Shown: positions 30,179-40,287 of the stretch, one piece after another
Layout: each line of letters opens with the position of its first letter
Numbering within the stretch: the stretch's first letter is position 1
NCBI RefSeq assembly: GCF_000586475.1
Contig: NZ_BAWJ01000006.1
Span: 118,772 to 182,771 of the forward strand
Direction of reading: 5' to 3'
Length of the DNA stretch: 64,000 nucleotides
Origin: Psychrobacter sp. JCM 18903
GTDB taxonomy: Bacteria; Pseudomonadota; Gammaproteobacteria; Pseudomonadales; Moraxellaceae
Position numbers and translations under genes: made by a program
Notes under the pieces: generated by a model
Databases searched by the model: none
The model's input: the letters and a program-made list of their open reading frames with translations, nothing else
Told to the model about the DNA's origin: nothing

Positions 30179-30211
30179 GATTCTTTATGAGACCTCATTT
30201 ATAGGGATATC

Positions 30212-31474
30212 ATGGATACTCAGCACGCGTCACCCTCACTTTGGCAACAAATGATTCAACAAAGTTTCTTATCTTTGTATGAGTTACCAGCAGATAAAAC
30301 AACCAATCCTAAGCAGTTTCAAGGTTATGATTTTGTTTTTGAGTTTTCTAGCGCTATCATTTATTTGATCGTCAATGATGTAGTGATGCGAGCGAGTAGG
30401 CAAAAAGTAGACAGCGCTCAAGTTCGTGAGTGGAGAAAAGAAGTCGTCAACCAACTAATTAAGCGTCACGCTCAGCTTTATCTAAAAAACGATAAGTCGA
30501 TGGCAGAAAGTAATACCTCGACAGCTGGTAAGGATGTTTATTTCATTGGTTTGACGTCACTGTCTGTCATGCATCAAGATGATAAACCACAAGCATCCCC
30601 GCATACGGTTGATTATGAATATGGTAGTCAGTTTTTTGCTGAAGACTGTGTTTTAGATCTGGATGATGAGCAGAGTGTTTTACAGGTATTTAGCCATCAA
30701 AACTTTGTCGATATCATCAGCCAATTGGTTACGCCAAGCGATTTGTCCGCATTTTTAGACTTTCATCGCAGCCAGCTGACAGGGTTTGAGTCATTCCAAG
30801 ACGAATCGACATTACTTACCCAGTTTTTACAGTCGCCTGACTTTCATCAAAGAGCGATTAGGGTGCAAGAGCAATTGATTGACAATCAGTTGATCGATCA
30901 GATTGAGCAACGCTTGCTCAAAGCTACAGAACCAGATCAGGCAGTCTTTGCCAAAGCGCTCATGGCTGAGATTCAGAAAAATACTCAGATGTGGTACAAG
31001 CTGTTTAATAGTTTGATCAAAAATTATTATGAGGCAGGTCAACCCCTATCAAAAGAGCCGGTTGATATTTTGGTCGATGAGTCAATGTACACTTACGCTT
31101 GTTTGGTTGAAAAAATCTTAGCTTACAAAACGATGGATCAAGACTCTCGCTGGAATGGTTATGTTTGTCATGAGCACTCTTATCATGTGTTTGGACGCCA
31201 TTATCTGATGGTTTTCTATGCGCAAGATGATAATAGTTCGCTGAGTGCTGACAAGGTGCGCACGTCTCAACAAGACTTGTTGTTGGAGCTCAATGCTCAA
31301 ATGCAGGATCCAGTGATGGATGATTTGTTTTTGATTGGCGTAGAGTTTAGACCTTGTGATGATAGCGTCAATACAGAGGTGCATTTGGATGCCTTTTATC
31401 AAAAAGGCTCAGTGATTGACGCCAATACTCAGCGCTTATACGAACGTTTAGCACAACTTCAAGCGCAGTTATAA
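30212..31474 (+). CDS. Conserved-looking hypothetical protein (420 residues)
   Basis: A long intact frame with native codon use and a well-placed start after AGGGATATC. No signal peptide, no membrane spans. The composition is acidic and helical, with aromatic-rich patches (QMWYKLFNSLIKNYYEAG, WNGYVCHEHSYHVFGRHYL). I find no nucleotide-binding loop or catalytic motif and do not recognise the family. It lies between lysS and dnaX on the same strand without a clear terminator to either, so it may be cotranscribed with dnaX. Confidence 0.65.
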   Translation: MDTQHASPSLWQQMIQQSFLSLYELPADKTTNPKQFQGYDFVFEFSSAIIYLIVNDVVMRASRQKVDSAQVREWRKEVVNQLIKRHAQLYLKNDKSMAESNTSTAGKDVYFIGLTSLSVMHQDDKPQASPHTVDYEYGSQFFAEDCVLDLDDEQSVLQVFSHQNFVDIISQLVTPSDLSAFLDFHRSQLTGFESFQDESTLLTQFLQSPDFHQRAIRVQEQLIDNQLIDQIEQRLLKATEPDQAVFAKALMAEIQKNTQMWYKLFNSLIKNYYEAGQPLSKEPVDILVDESMYTYACLVEKILAYKTMDQDSRWNGYVCHEHSYHVFGRHYLMVFYAQDDNSSLSADKVRTSQQDLLLELNAQMQDPVMDDLFLIGVEFRPCDDSVNTEVHLDAFYQKGSVIDANTQRLYERLAQLQAQL

Positions 31475-31543
31475 TCTAAACCTAATATAGCTTACTGGTT
31501 TGACACTCCATCTATATTTGTATTATTCACATTGGCATTTATT

Positions 31544-33536
31544 ATGACGCAGCAATATCAAGTTTTAGCGCGCAAATACCGTCCCAAAAACTTTCACGAG
31601 TTGATTGGGCAAACGCATGTTTCTCAAGCACTGATTAATGCGATTGATTATAACCGTTTGCATCATGCTTATCTCTTTACCGGCACACGTGGTGTGGGTA
31701 AGACCACGATTGCGCGTATCTTATCTAAATGTTTGAACTGCGATACAGGTATCACTAGTACGCCTTGCGGTGTGTGTGATAACTGCGTGGCAATCGATCA
31801 AGGGCGATTTATCGATCTTATCGAGATTGATGCGGCATCCCGTACCAAAGTAGAAGACACACGTGAGTTGCTGGATAATGTGCCGTATGCGCCAAGTCAG
31901 GGACGTTATAAAGTATACCTGATTGATGAAGTGCATATGTTGTCGACACACAGTTTTAATGCGCTTCTTAAAACTTTGGAAGAACCCCCTGAGCATGTAA
32001 AATTCTTACTTGCCACGACTGATCCGCAAAAATTGCCGATTACCATTATTTCGCGTTGTTTTCAGTTTGTACTACGTCCGCTACCGCAAACGTTACTCAG
32101 CGAGCATTTGGCAAATGTTCTTACCCAAGAGCAGGTAGGTTATACGCAGCCTGCGCTCTGGCAATTGGCCAGTGCCGCCAAAGGCTCGGTACGTGATGCG
32201 TTGTCATTGACCGATCAGGCCATTGCTTTTGGTCAAGGTGCGCTCGATGATGTTACTGTAAACGCCATGCTTGGCTTAATTGATGCGGCTGATCTGGTCA
32301 GTTTAATTACTGATATCTATAACCATGACAAATCTGCTGTCGCGGCTCATATAGAACAAATGCGTGCGCAAATGGTTGATGCGACGAGTATGTTTGATGG
32401 TCTTACTGAGTTACTGCATCAATTAGCGTTGACTCAGCTGTTGCCTGAAGTGGCATTAAATGTAAATGAGGCACAGGCGCAAGATATTAACACGCTTGCG
32501 CAGCATATGAGTCCAGACGTTCTGCAACTGTATTATGAGATTGTCGTGCAAGCACGTGAAGGTGTTAAGCTTGCGAGCACACCGATGCAAGCGCTGGAAA
32601 TGTGTATTTTACGTCTGCTGGCATTTCGTCCGTTGCCAGTCGATGAGATATTAAATCATACTTATGCTGACTCTGTAGCACCTGAAGTACCAGCTATAGA
32701 AGATGGGACATCTACACCTTCTACACAGTCATCGAATAAGTCATCAAATAGCCAATCGGCTTCTGCACCGCCATTACAGTCTTATGGCGTTGATTATCAA
32801 GCACGAGATAATGATGATTTGCAAGTCGAAACCTATAACAATTTTGAGCCAAGTTTGGCTAAAAATTCTGAGCAAAATCATGATGTATTAGTGACTAGCC
32901 CTGAACCATTGTTGAGCCTGAACCGTTGTTGAGCCTGAACTCGTTGTTGAGCCTGAACTCGTTGTTGAGCCTGAACCCGTTGTTGAGCCTGAACCCGTTG
33001 TTGAGCCTGAACCCGTTGTTGAGCCTGAACCCGTTGTTGAGCCTGAACCCGTTGTTGAGCCTGATGCAAATAATTCTCAGTTAACAACGCAACTGGATGA
33101 TCCTCGTACTTTGCTGCGTTGCTCACCGCAAGAACTGCTTGGTGAGTGGACACCAGAAAAATGGGATTATTGGCTACAAACGGCTCGTGAAGCGGAGATA
33201 TTGGCTCAAGACGAATTGGCACTTGCGCGTCAAGGCATGATGACGGGCTTATGCGATGGCAAGGCAATATTTATAACCAGTGTAGATAGTCGGCACTTAC
33301 AAACCACTTTTCAGCAATTAGCGGCTAAACTGCAACAGCAGTTCACCCAAGCAGAAATTGACTTGCAAATCGATGGCAGCGTCATGCAAGCAGAGGATAA
33401 GACGCCTGAGCGTCGCCAACAAAAGCGCTTGGTGCATGCCAAAACGGTTGCAGAAGCAAGACTGCTTGCTACGCCTGTGATGCAGTATTTGAATGAGCGC
33501 GGTGAAGGAAAAATGGGTAAGATTCAGTTGTATTAA
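31544..33536 (+). CDS. dnaX: DNA polymerase III subunit tau/gamma, two frameshifts in this sequence
   Basis: Clamp-loader ATPase. Domains: Walker A GTRGVGKTTIARIL (about 42-55), a zinc module with four cysteines (LNCDTGITSTPCGVCDNC), Walker B VYLIDEVHMLS, sensor 1 LLATTDPQKLPITIISRC, then domain III. After a Ser/Asn linker comes a tract of nine EPVVEP-type units (32903-33062). The first two units are 17 bases instead of 18, so the frame shifts twice and the first frame ends at 32932, giving a gamma-sized protein of about 462 residues. Restoring one C in each gives tau of about 664 residues, whose end (33063-33536) looks like the polymerase-binding domain V. ATG 31544 matches the family start (TQQYQVLARKYRPK). 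Confidence 0.92.
32903..33062 (+). repeat. dnaX: Nine tandem 18-bp units inside dnaX
   Basis: Consensus GAACCCGTTGTTGAGCCT, coding EPVVEP. Units 1 and 2 (32903-32919, 32920-32936) are 17 bases, each lacking one C of the CCC run; units 3 and 4 have CTC (ELVVEP); units 5-9 are identical. It forms the flexible linker between the clamp-loader and tau-specific parts. Confidence 0.95.
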
Positions 33537-33604
33537 ACAGTCAGAAAAACTGTTGTTAAAATTATTTAAAAGTCTATATAGTTATTAAAGACAACTTTCA
33601 TATA

Positions 33605-33645
33605 AAATATCAAGGCGATGTTGTACTATCGCCTTGATATTTTTG
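33605..33645 (+). terminator. Rho-independent terminator after dnaX
   Basis: A perfect 13-bp stem (ATATCAAGGCGAT with ATCGCCTTGATAT) and a T run. Confidence 0.9.
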
Positions 33646-33770
33646 TTTTTATTGCAGAGTAAATGGGCTTTTTTAAACAAGAGAGAAATATTTAATAACG
33701 ATAAGATAAATTAAGATTCGTTATAATGGTTAAGTTATATTAAAAACTGAAATGAAGTTTAGGTGAGAAT

Positions 33771-34670
33771 ATGTTGGATAATTTACGTGGTATGGCTGTG
33801 TTCGCCAGTGTGGTTGGACATGGCTCTTTTAGTGGCTCAGCACGTGAGCTTGGCATTACAACCAGTGCAGTCAGTCAGCAAATCCGCTCATTAGAAAATG
33901 AGCTGGGCGTCGTGCTATTACACCGCTCAACTCGTAAGCTGAGCTTAACAGAAGCTGGTGAAAGCTTTTATGAAGCCGCAAAGGATGTGGTAAGTGCTGC
34001 TGAACAAGGCCGGATTAAGGTCAATCAGTTGCGTGATGAGTTGGCAGGCAGCTTACGAGTGGCGACAACACCGGAGCTTGGCGTTAATCATATTTTGCCG
34101 GCACTCTCTACGTGGATGGCGGCACATGATGATCTTAGCATTACCTATCTAGCAGACAACCACTATATTGACATGATTGATGAGCGGATCGATATTGCGA
34201 TTCGTATGAGTCCATCGATTAATGACTCGAGCCTCAGCAGTCATCCATTGACCGATGTGCGCCAAATGTTGGTTGCTTCACCGCAGTACCTACGCCAACA
34301 TACCAAACTGCAGACGCCTAAAGATTTGGCTGACCATCAGCTGATTTGTATTGAAATCATGAAAGATGCCAATCAAATTGATCTCATTCAGACAGAAACG
34401 GGTAAAAAGACGCGTACGAAAATGAATTCACGCATTTATACCAATAATGTCTTTATGGCGACCACCTTGGCAAAAGAAGGTCATGGCTTGGTTAGAATGA
34501 TGGAAATGGACATCAAAAAAGAGCTTGAAAATGGTGATTTGGTCGAAGTGTTGACCGGTTATCAATTACCAAGTTTTGTACTATATGCTGTCACCTTAAA
34601 CCGTGATCAACAGCCAGCCAAAATCACTCGCTGTTTAGAGGTGTTAAAAAAGTATTTTCATGCTAATTAG
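33771..34670 (+). CDS. LysR-family transcriptional regulator
   Basis: 299 residues. N-terminal winged helix (residues 1-60: MAVFASVVGHGSFSGSAREL, TTSAVSQQIRSLENELGVVL, HRSTRKLSLTEAGE) and a C-terminal substrate-binding domain (SLRVATTPELGVNHILPAL through VLYAVTLNRDQQPA). Most like the CrgA/AaeR-type subgroup. It stands alone, with no divergent target gene: the upstream neighbour is dnaX on the same strand and the downstream one, argD, is convergent, so its regulon is unknown. Confidence 0.85.
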   Translation: MLDNLRGMAVFASVVGHGSFSGSARELGITTSAVSQQIRSLENELGVVLLHRSTRKLSLTEAGESFYEAAKDVVSAAEQGRIKVNQLRDELAGSLRVATTPELGVNHILPALSTWMAAHDDLSITYLADNHYIDMIDERIDIAIRMSPSINDSSLSSHPLTDVRQMLVASPQYLRQHTKLQTPKDLADHQLICIEIMKDANQIDLIQTETGKKTRTKMNSRIYTNNVFMATTLAKEGHGLVRMMEMDIKKELENGDLVEVLTGYQLPSFVLYAVTLNRDQQPAKITRCLEVLKKYFHAN

Positions 34671-34720
34671 ATGACGTTTGAATAATGCACCGTAGAGAGT
34701 AGTTTAAAGCCTCCAAAAGC

Positions 34721-34756
34721 AAAAAGCCTATAGACATATTATCTATAGGCTTTTTT
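34721..34756. terminator. Bidirectional terminator between lysR-type gene and argD
   Basis: AAAAAGCCTATAGA pairs with TCTATAGGCTTTTT around seven bases; A and T runs flank both sides. Confidence 0.88.
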
Positions 34757-34780
34757 AGTGTTAGCGTCTAGTGTGACCAA

Positions 34781-35963
34781 TCATCTAAATGATGGTTTTA
34801 GCAAGTCAATCAAACGCTCAGCCACTTGTGTGCTCTCATCGCGGCTCATATTAAGCGGCGGTAGCAAGCGCACAACATGCCCACCAGTGACATTGATGAT
34901 TAGCTTTTGCTCATCACGCGCACGATCAACCAACTGACTACAGTCCATGTCTTCAGGCAAAGCGATACCAATCATCATACCTGCACCACGACTGCTGACG
35001 CCGTATTGTCCTAGTGTATCGACCAGCGTCTCACGAATAAACAGCCCTTCGGTTACGGCATTGGTCATGATATCACTGTTAGCCAATACGTCATACACGC
35101 TATGTACCACACGACTGGCGAGCGGCGTGCCGCCATAAGTAGAACCATGGCTACCAGCACCAAACAGGCCATTAGCGCGGCCACGTACCATACACGCGCC
35201 TACTGGAAAACCGTTACCCAAGCCCTTAGCTGTCGTCAATACATCAGGACGCGCATTACTATGTTGATAAGCGAAGTATTTACCCGTACGGCCATTACCT
35301 GTTTGCACTTCATCTAGCATAAATAGCCAGTTGCGTGCTTCACACTCTACTTGTAATTCTTCAAGATACGTAAATCCGTTGGCAGCAGTATTTAAACCCC
35401 CTTCACCTTGAATAGGCTCTACAAAGATGGCGCAAATTTCATCATGATCTTGCGCGGCTTGCTTAATCGCGGCAATATCGCCAAAGGGTACACGGATAAA
35501 ATCCTCATCTAATGTGTAAAACTTCACGGGCTTTTGGGTTGGCGGTGGCTGACAATGATAGTAAGGTACGACCATGGAATGACTGCTCCATAACGATGAC
35601 TTTTGGGCGTTTAAAACCTTGCTGATAGGCATATAGACGCGCCAATTTGAGCGCCGCCTCGTTCGCTTCAGCACCACTATTGGCAAAAAACACACTGTCC
35701 ATTTGGGCGGCTGTACATAGCACTTCACCCGCACGCTCTTGCCAGTCGATACCGAATAAATTACTGGTATGTACTAAAGTCGCTGCTTGCTGCTGAATGG
35801 CGTCAGTCACTTGCGGGTGGCAATGCCCTAGACCGCATACGGCAATACCAGTCAGCGCATCTAAATAAGGCGTGTCATCTTTGGTATATAGCCAGCTGCC
35901 TGAACCGCGTGTAAAGCTGATTGGCTGACGGTTATAAGTGGGCATCAGATAAGTAGCAGACAT
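34781..35963 (-). CDS. argD: Acetylornithine aminotransferase, frame broken by two lost bases
   Basis: PLP enzyme of arginine synthesis (and lysine via succinyl-diaminopimelate). The minus-strand frame moves by two near 35521; restoring one G and one T gives AREGFYTLDEDFIRVPFGD and about 394 residues. Seen: NSGAEANEAALKLAR (PLP phosphate), SFHGRTLLSLSATAN, VEPIQGEGG, LDEVQTGNGRTG and the Schiff-base lysine in TTAKGLGNGFPVG. I chose ATG 35963 (MSATYLMPTYNRQ) because AAGGA lies nine bases away. It is single; convergent with the LysR gene. Confidence 0.92.
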
Positions 35964-36010
35964 ATAAAACATCCTTAAGATGATAAATTAGTTAAAAGAG
36001 AAGGTGTTGA

Positions 36011-36202
36011 TTATAGCTCGTCAGAAAAAGGCGTGGTTTCTGCAGGTAAGGTATAGTCTTCATTTGCCCATGCACCTAAGTCGATAAGTTTGCATTGACT
36101 GCTACAAAACGGCTTGTATTTATTGTCTTGCCATGCTGTCTTGGTACCACAACGTGGGCAAGGATAGGTTTTAGGGGAGGTGTGGGGGGTAGATTCAGTC
36201 AT
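36011..36202 (-). CDS. yacG: DNA gyrase inhibitor YacG
   Basis: 63-residue zinc protein that binds GyrB and blocks DNA gyrase. The four zinc cysteines are in CPRCG and CSSQC, with the family KPFCSSQCKLIDLGAWANEDY. In many bacteria yacG sits next to coaE and pilD; here it is next to argD, 39 bases upstream of the argD start on the same strand, so the two could be one transcript. Confidence 0.9.
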   Translation of the reverse strand: MTESTPHTSPKTYPCPRCGTKTAWQDNKYKPFCSSQCKLIDLGAWANEDYTLPAETTPFSDEL

Positions 36203-36411
36203 GATAAGAGTGGGAGTATCCTCGATTTATTTGTATGATGAACGTCATTAGCGAGCGGCAGTCGGTAATTGCATCTATTTTCATCTCGTACGCGCTTGAT
36301 AGACTACGATAGCGCGTTAATCGCTGTCGCTATATTACTATTGAAGTAGATTGGCTATATAATAGCATGCGCCCGAATAATGGCAAAAGACAAATACTTT
36401 AAGGATAGTAG

Positions 36412-37089
36412 ATGACCGATAATATTGAGCTTACACATCAGCAACAGCGAGCATTTCAACCAGAAAAGCTTTCAGCACCACGTGATTTTATTATGCCAAA
36501 TATCATTCACGACAATAAAAGTACTGTCCCTTTAATATTAGAAATTGGTGCAGGGAAGGGTAAGCATGCGCTTGGTTTCGCCGCAAAAAACACCGATAAG
36601 TACCTGATTGCAATTGAACGTACGCGTAATAAGTTTGACGCTTTTGCCAAACTGGCAGTGCTACAAGATTCACCGAATTTAACCGCCATTCATGCTGATG
36701 CGATCGCATGGATTGTGCATGCCATTAAACCCAATAGTGTCAGTAAAATCTTCATACTGTACCCCAATCCTGAACAGCATAATCCCAACCAGCAATGGCT
36801 AAACATGCCTTTCTTCGAGTTTCTATTGTCACGCTTGCAAGTAGGTGGAGAGGTGGTACTAGTAACCAACATCGAAGCCTATATAAATAATGCAGAGCAG
36901 CAAGCAAAGGAGATATGGTCGTTGCCTAATGAGCGCTATCAAGTCGCTGATGACAGTCAGCGCACGCATTTTGAAATAAAATATTTAGCCCGTGGAGAGG
37001 TATGCTGGGAGCTTAATATGCGTAAGCCGGAGAGTTATAAAACTAGGTTTGATGAGTGGCAGGCCGATACTGTAAATCAGGTTAAATAA
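36412..37089 (+). CDS. TrmB-like SAM-dependent methyltransferase
   Basis: 225 residues with a Rossmann SAM site LEIGAGKGKHALGFA (about 43-57), IAIERTRNKFDAF, and a C-terminal RTHFEIKYLARGEVCWEL like that of tRNA (guanine-N7)-methyltransferase. However, the central motif is LYPNPEQHNPNQQW where TrmB has FPDPWPKKRH, so substrate and even activity may differ. It is probably a divergent TrmB paralogue. A TATAAT at 36358-36363 lies 49 bases upstream. Confidence 0.72.
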   Translation: MTDNIELTHQQQRAFQPEKLSAPRDFIMPNIIHDNKSTVPLILEIGAGKGKHALGFAAKNTDKYLIAIERTRNKFDAFAKLAVLQDSPNLTAIHADAIAWIVHAIKPNSVSKIFILYPNPEQHNPNQQWLNMPFFEFLLSRLQVGGEVVLVTNIEAYINNAEQQAKEIWSLPNERYQVADDSQRTHFEIKYLARGEVCWELNMRKPESYKTRFDEWQADTVNQVK

Positions 37090-37169
37090 CCTAAGTAATA
37101 AATCGAAATAAATCTTGCTGATAATAAGTGCTAATTTATAATATATAAAATAGCCTAAGCAAACAAAAT

Positions 37170-37202
37170 GCTAAAAAATAAAACCGCCACAAAAGGGCGG
37201 TT
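37170..37202 (-). terminator. Rho-independent terminator, minus strand
   Basis: AACCGCC/GGCGGTT stem (37182-37202); on the minus strand a T-rich run follows. It serves the ABC1 kinase gene. Confidence 0.75.
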
Positions 37203-37244
37203 CAAAAATTACTTACTATTAGAAAAAATTTTCTTCAACCAAAA

Positions 37245-38639
37245 CTACAAATAAGGTTTTACTAAAGTATCCGAATCAGTATAAGCATCAAGCACCGTCA
37301 AAAAGGTATAAGCACCAATAAATTTTCGACTAATAAACATAAATTCTTTTGGTGGTAAGTTAAACTCAAAAGACTGCATCGCTTTTGTGGCTTGTGTTGA
37401 GAGGCGAGAGTGAAGTTTGCTGTTCGCCCAAATATAACGGTCGTCCTTATCTAGACAGTCGATAGGAATGTCAGGATTGGTCGCTGGATCACTAAACGGT
37501 TCAGTTGCCAATAAAAATAGTGACGCCATATCAGAGCGTACTTTATCACTCATACTATCAAAGAAGTCATAACCCGTCATCGCAAGCATCATCGCCTGAT
37601 GATCATGGCGGTAACCCGCTTTTAATAAGCCATGCGCAATGGTCAAAAGGTTGTTATCAAATTGACGAATAGCACCAAAATCTAATAATACTAATTTATC
37701 GATATCGCCTTCATTTTCACTGACACGAACCAAATAATTACCAAAGTTCGGGTCTGTCTGCATTTCACCCCACACAAAAATCTCTTGCATCATGATTTCG
37801 ATGGCTGCCTGACCAATAGCGTTACGACGCTCATGAGGTAATAATTGTAATGCCTCAGAAACTACGGTAATACCTGGCTCATAAGACATGCAGAGTAGGC
37901 GTTTTTTGGAATAAGTGCGATTAATCTTGGGAACTATGTAACGCGGATCATTACTCAAACGGTCATAAAATCGTTCTGTCGTCGCGGCTTCAGCTTCATA
38001 GTCCACTTCATGATGGAGTAGGTCACGTATCTCTTCGAACCAAGCATCGAGTGAACGGGTCTGCGGAACGATATTACTTACTCTTAATAGTTGCTTAAAT
38101 AAAGCAAGATCCGAGTTGATCGCATCAGCAACACCCGGATACTGAATTTTTAATACAACTTGCTCGCCAGTTGCAATCACGGTGGCTCGATGAACTTGAG
38201 CGAGCGACGCGGTACCTATAGGAACCGTATCGACATCTAATTCATGTAGTTTTTCACCCAATAATTGCTGCAGCGTTTGTTGCATGGTTGGCCATGATAG
38301 CGTAGCGGTATCGTCATTGAGCGTTTGCAAGGCACGGGTGATTTCTGGTGGCAAAATATGTTCACCATAAATCGCTAGCATTTGACCAATTTTGACGACT
38401 GAACCTTTTAGCTTACCTAGCTCTTCTGCGAGGTAGTTTGCTTGGGCTTCCATAAATACTTGGTTGCGTGCTGTGCGAGCTTCTTTATTTAAGAACATGC
38501 CAGACACACTATTACCCGCCCAGCGGCGACCAATATTTAAGGAAGTTTTAGCAATCGACATTCGCCTATCAAACCCTGAGGTTTTTAAGTTATCGATGGA
38601 TTGCTTGGTGCTAGAAGGTTTAGACGTATCATTTGCCAT
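37245..38639 (-). CDS. ABC1/AarF (UbiB-like) atypical kinase family protein
   Basis: 464 residues. Family marks: the KxGQ motif in GSVVKIGQMLA, the Ala-rich loop VPIGTASLAQVHRA replacing the usual glycine loop, VLKIQYPGV with the ATP lysine, and the metal site MQTDPNFGNYL followed by LLDFGAIRQF. Members act in ubiquinone synthesis or lipid homeostasis. UbiB proper is usually longer with two C-terminal membrane helices, which I do not see, so this is a soluble UbiB-like relative. ATG 38639 (MANDTSKP) preferred over one four codons upstream. Confidence 0.85.
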   Translation of the reverse strand: MANDTSKPSSTKQSIDNLKTSGFDRRMSIAKTSLNIGRRWAGNSVSGMFLNKEARTARNQVFMEAQANYLAEELGKLKGSVVKIGQMLAIYGEHILPPEITRALQTLNDDTATLSWPTMQQTLQQLLGEKLHELDVDTVPIGTASLAQVHRATVIATGEQVVLKIQYPGVADAINSDLALFKQLLRVSNIVPQTRSLDAWFEEIRDLLHHEVDYEAEAATTERFYDRLSNDPRYIVPKINRTYSKKRLLCMSYEPGITVVSEALQLLPHERRNAIGQAAIEIMMQEIFVWGEMQTDPNFGNYLVRVSENEGDIDKLVLLDFGAIRQFDNNLLTIAHGLLKAGYRHDHQAMMLAMTGYDFFDSMSDKVRSDMASLFLLATEPFSDPATNPDIPIDCLDKDDRYIWANSKLHSRLSTQATKAMQSFEFNLPPKEFMFISRKFIGAYTFLTVLDAYTDSDTLVKPYL

Positions 38640-38827
38640 AAATATAATCATTCATCCAGTTGGTATTGATTTGTGGGTTCAAAACCTACAATACAAGGGA
38701 GATGCGATGTACGGGTACAAAATTGTATCATATAAAGCACATTTGGTTGATGAGCCTAAGCTTGCCAATAGCAGTTACTTTGTAAGCCGCAGTATATATT
38801 TGCAGATTATCACTTCGTAAAAAATAA

Positions 38828-38861
38828 TATCAAAAAATAAGACCTAGCATGATGCTAGGTC
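38828..38861 (-). terminator. Rho-independent terminator after purD, minus strand
   Basis: GACCTAGC/GCTAGGTC with a short loop (38841-38861), followed on the minus strand by a TTATTTTTT run. Confidence 0.75.
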
Positions 38862-38937
38862 GAATCATAAAAGCTAAGAGTAATTTGGTGTATCAGACTA
38901 AAAATGCGAAAAGCTCTCGCCTGAGTAATATTTATTT

Positions 38938-40269
38938 TTAACTGTTTTCACGAGCAATGGCATGATGACCAATATCACGGCGATACTGTGCACCATCAAA
39001 ACTAATCGCACCTGTTACCGCAAGTGCGGCTTGCTGAGCATCTGAAATACTATCTGCAAGAGCAGTCACGCATAATACACGTCCGCCATTCGTCACCACT
39101 TCTTTTTCACGGTCTATGGCATCACTGTCAGAAAACGCTGTGCCCGCATGGAAGACTTTGACAGCGTTGTCATTATTGTCATCTAGTTCTGGCAAGCCAG
39201 CAATTACATCACCTTTTGATGATGTTTCAGGATAGCCTTTTGAAGCAATGACGATACCGAGGGCAGGGCGGCTGTCCCATTGAGCATCACTAGGTAACTG
39301 TCCTGCTAGACCTTGTGCCACCAAATCTACCATTGATGATTGTAAACGCATTAAGATAGGCTGAGTTTCTGGATCACCAAAACGGCAGTTAAATTCGATC
39401 ACATAAGGATCACCTGCCTCATCAATCATAAGACCTGCATATAAAAATCCTGTATAAGGGTGACCCGCATTATTCATTGCATCAACCACTGGCTGAATGA
39501 CTTGAGTCATGACTTTTTCATGGACATCTTGAGTGACCACTGGCGCAGGAGAGTATGCTCCCATACCGCCTGTGTTCGGACCTGTATCGCCTTCAAAAGC
39601 CCGTTTATGGTCTTGGCTCGTTGCCATTGGCAAGATATTTTTACCATCAATCATGCAGATAAAGCTGGCTTCTTCACCTTGCAAAAACTGCTCAATCACC
39701 ACTCGGCTGCCTGCATCACCAAACTTATTGTCCGCAAGCATGTCATCGATGGCCTCATATGCCTGTTCGATAGTTTCTGCAACGATGACCCCTTTACCAG
39801 CGGCAAGGCCATCAGCTTTGATAACGATGGGTGCACCTTTTTCATCGATATAAGCTTTGGCTGCCACCGCTTCGGTGAAGCCTTTATAGGCTGCGGTAGG
39901 GATATTGGTTTGCTCCATGAATTCTTTGGCGAAGGTTTTGGAACCTTCTAACTGCGCACAGTATGCTGTTGGTCCCCACGCTTGAATCCCAGCATCGCGG
40001 CAAGCATCAACGATACCAGTGACCAAAGGCGCTTCTGGTCCAACAATGACCATATCAATGGCATTGTTTTGGCAAAAATCGATGATTGCACTATGTTCAC
40101 TAGCGTTCTCGTCAGTCGATACTAGGACAACGTTTTGGCATTTAGGTTCAAGCGCTGTACCAGCATTACCAGGCGCGACGTAGACATTATTGACCTTATC
40201 GTCTTTTGCACATTGCCATGCTAGCGCGTGTTCGCGACCACCTGAACCAATCACCAAAATATTCATCAT
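38938..40269 (-). CDS. purD: Phosphoribosylamine-glycine ligase
   Basis: GAR synthetase, second step of purine synthesis. About 443 residues and intact. Seen: N-terminal NILVIGSGGREHALAW, GPEAPLVTGIVD, ATP-grasp loop IVIKADGLAAGKGV, and FNCRFGDPETQPILMRL with the metal ligands. I chose ATG 40269/40266 (MMNILVIG) with AAGGG upstream; further upstream codons are not conserved. purH, often adjacent, is absent. Confidence 0.95.
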   Translation of the reverse strand: MMNILVIGSGGREHALAWQCAKDDKVNNVYVAPGNAGTALEPKCQNVVLVSTDENASEHSAIIDFCQNNAIDMVIVGPEAPLVTGIVDACRDAGIQAWGPTAYCAQLEGSKTFAKEFMEQTNIPTAAYKGFTEAVAAKAYIDEKGAPIVIKADGLAAGKGVIVAETIEQAYEAIDDMLADNKFGDAGSRVVIEQFLQGEEASFICMIDGKNILPMATSQDHKRAFEGDTGPNTGGMGAYSPAPVVTQDVHEKVMTQVIQPVVDAMNNAGHPYTGFLYAGLMIDEAGDPYVIEFNCRFGDPETQPILMRLQSSMVDLVAQGLAGQLPSDAQWDSRPALGIVIASKGYPETSSKGDVIAGLPELDDNNDNAVKVFHAGTAFSDSDAIDREKEVVTNGGRVLCVTALADSISDAQQAALAVTGAISFDGAQYRRDIGHHAIARENS

Positions 40270-40287
40270 ACGTCTTGCCCTTAGCAT

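Noticed and set aside
32903..33062. Possible CRISPR array
   Set aside because: The units are directly adjacent, 18 bases, without spacers, and lie in frame inside dnaX.
32878..33267. A minus-strand frame with a QAQQRV repeat protein
   Set aside because: It is the mirror of the EPVVEP repeat in dnaX; the repeat explains the open frame.
38464..38820. A 118-codon plus-strand frame at the 5' end of the ABC1 kinase gene
   Set aside because: Two thirds of it is antisense to the kinase gene and there is no start signal; the rest is AT-rich leader.
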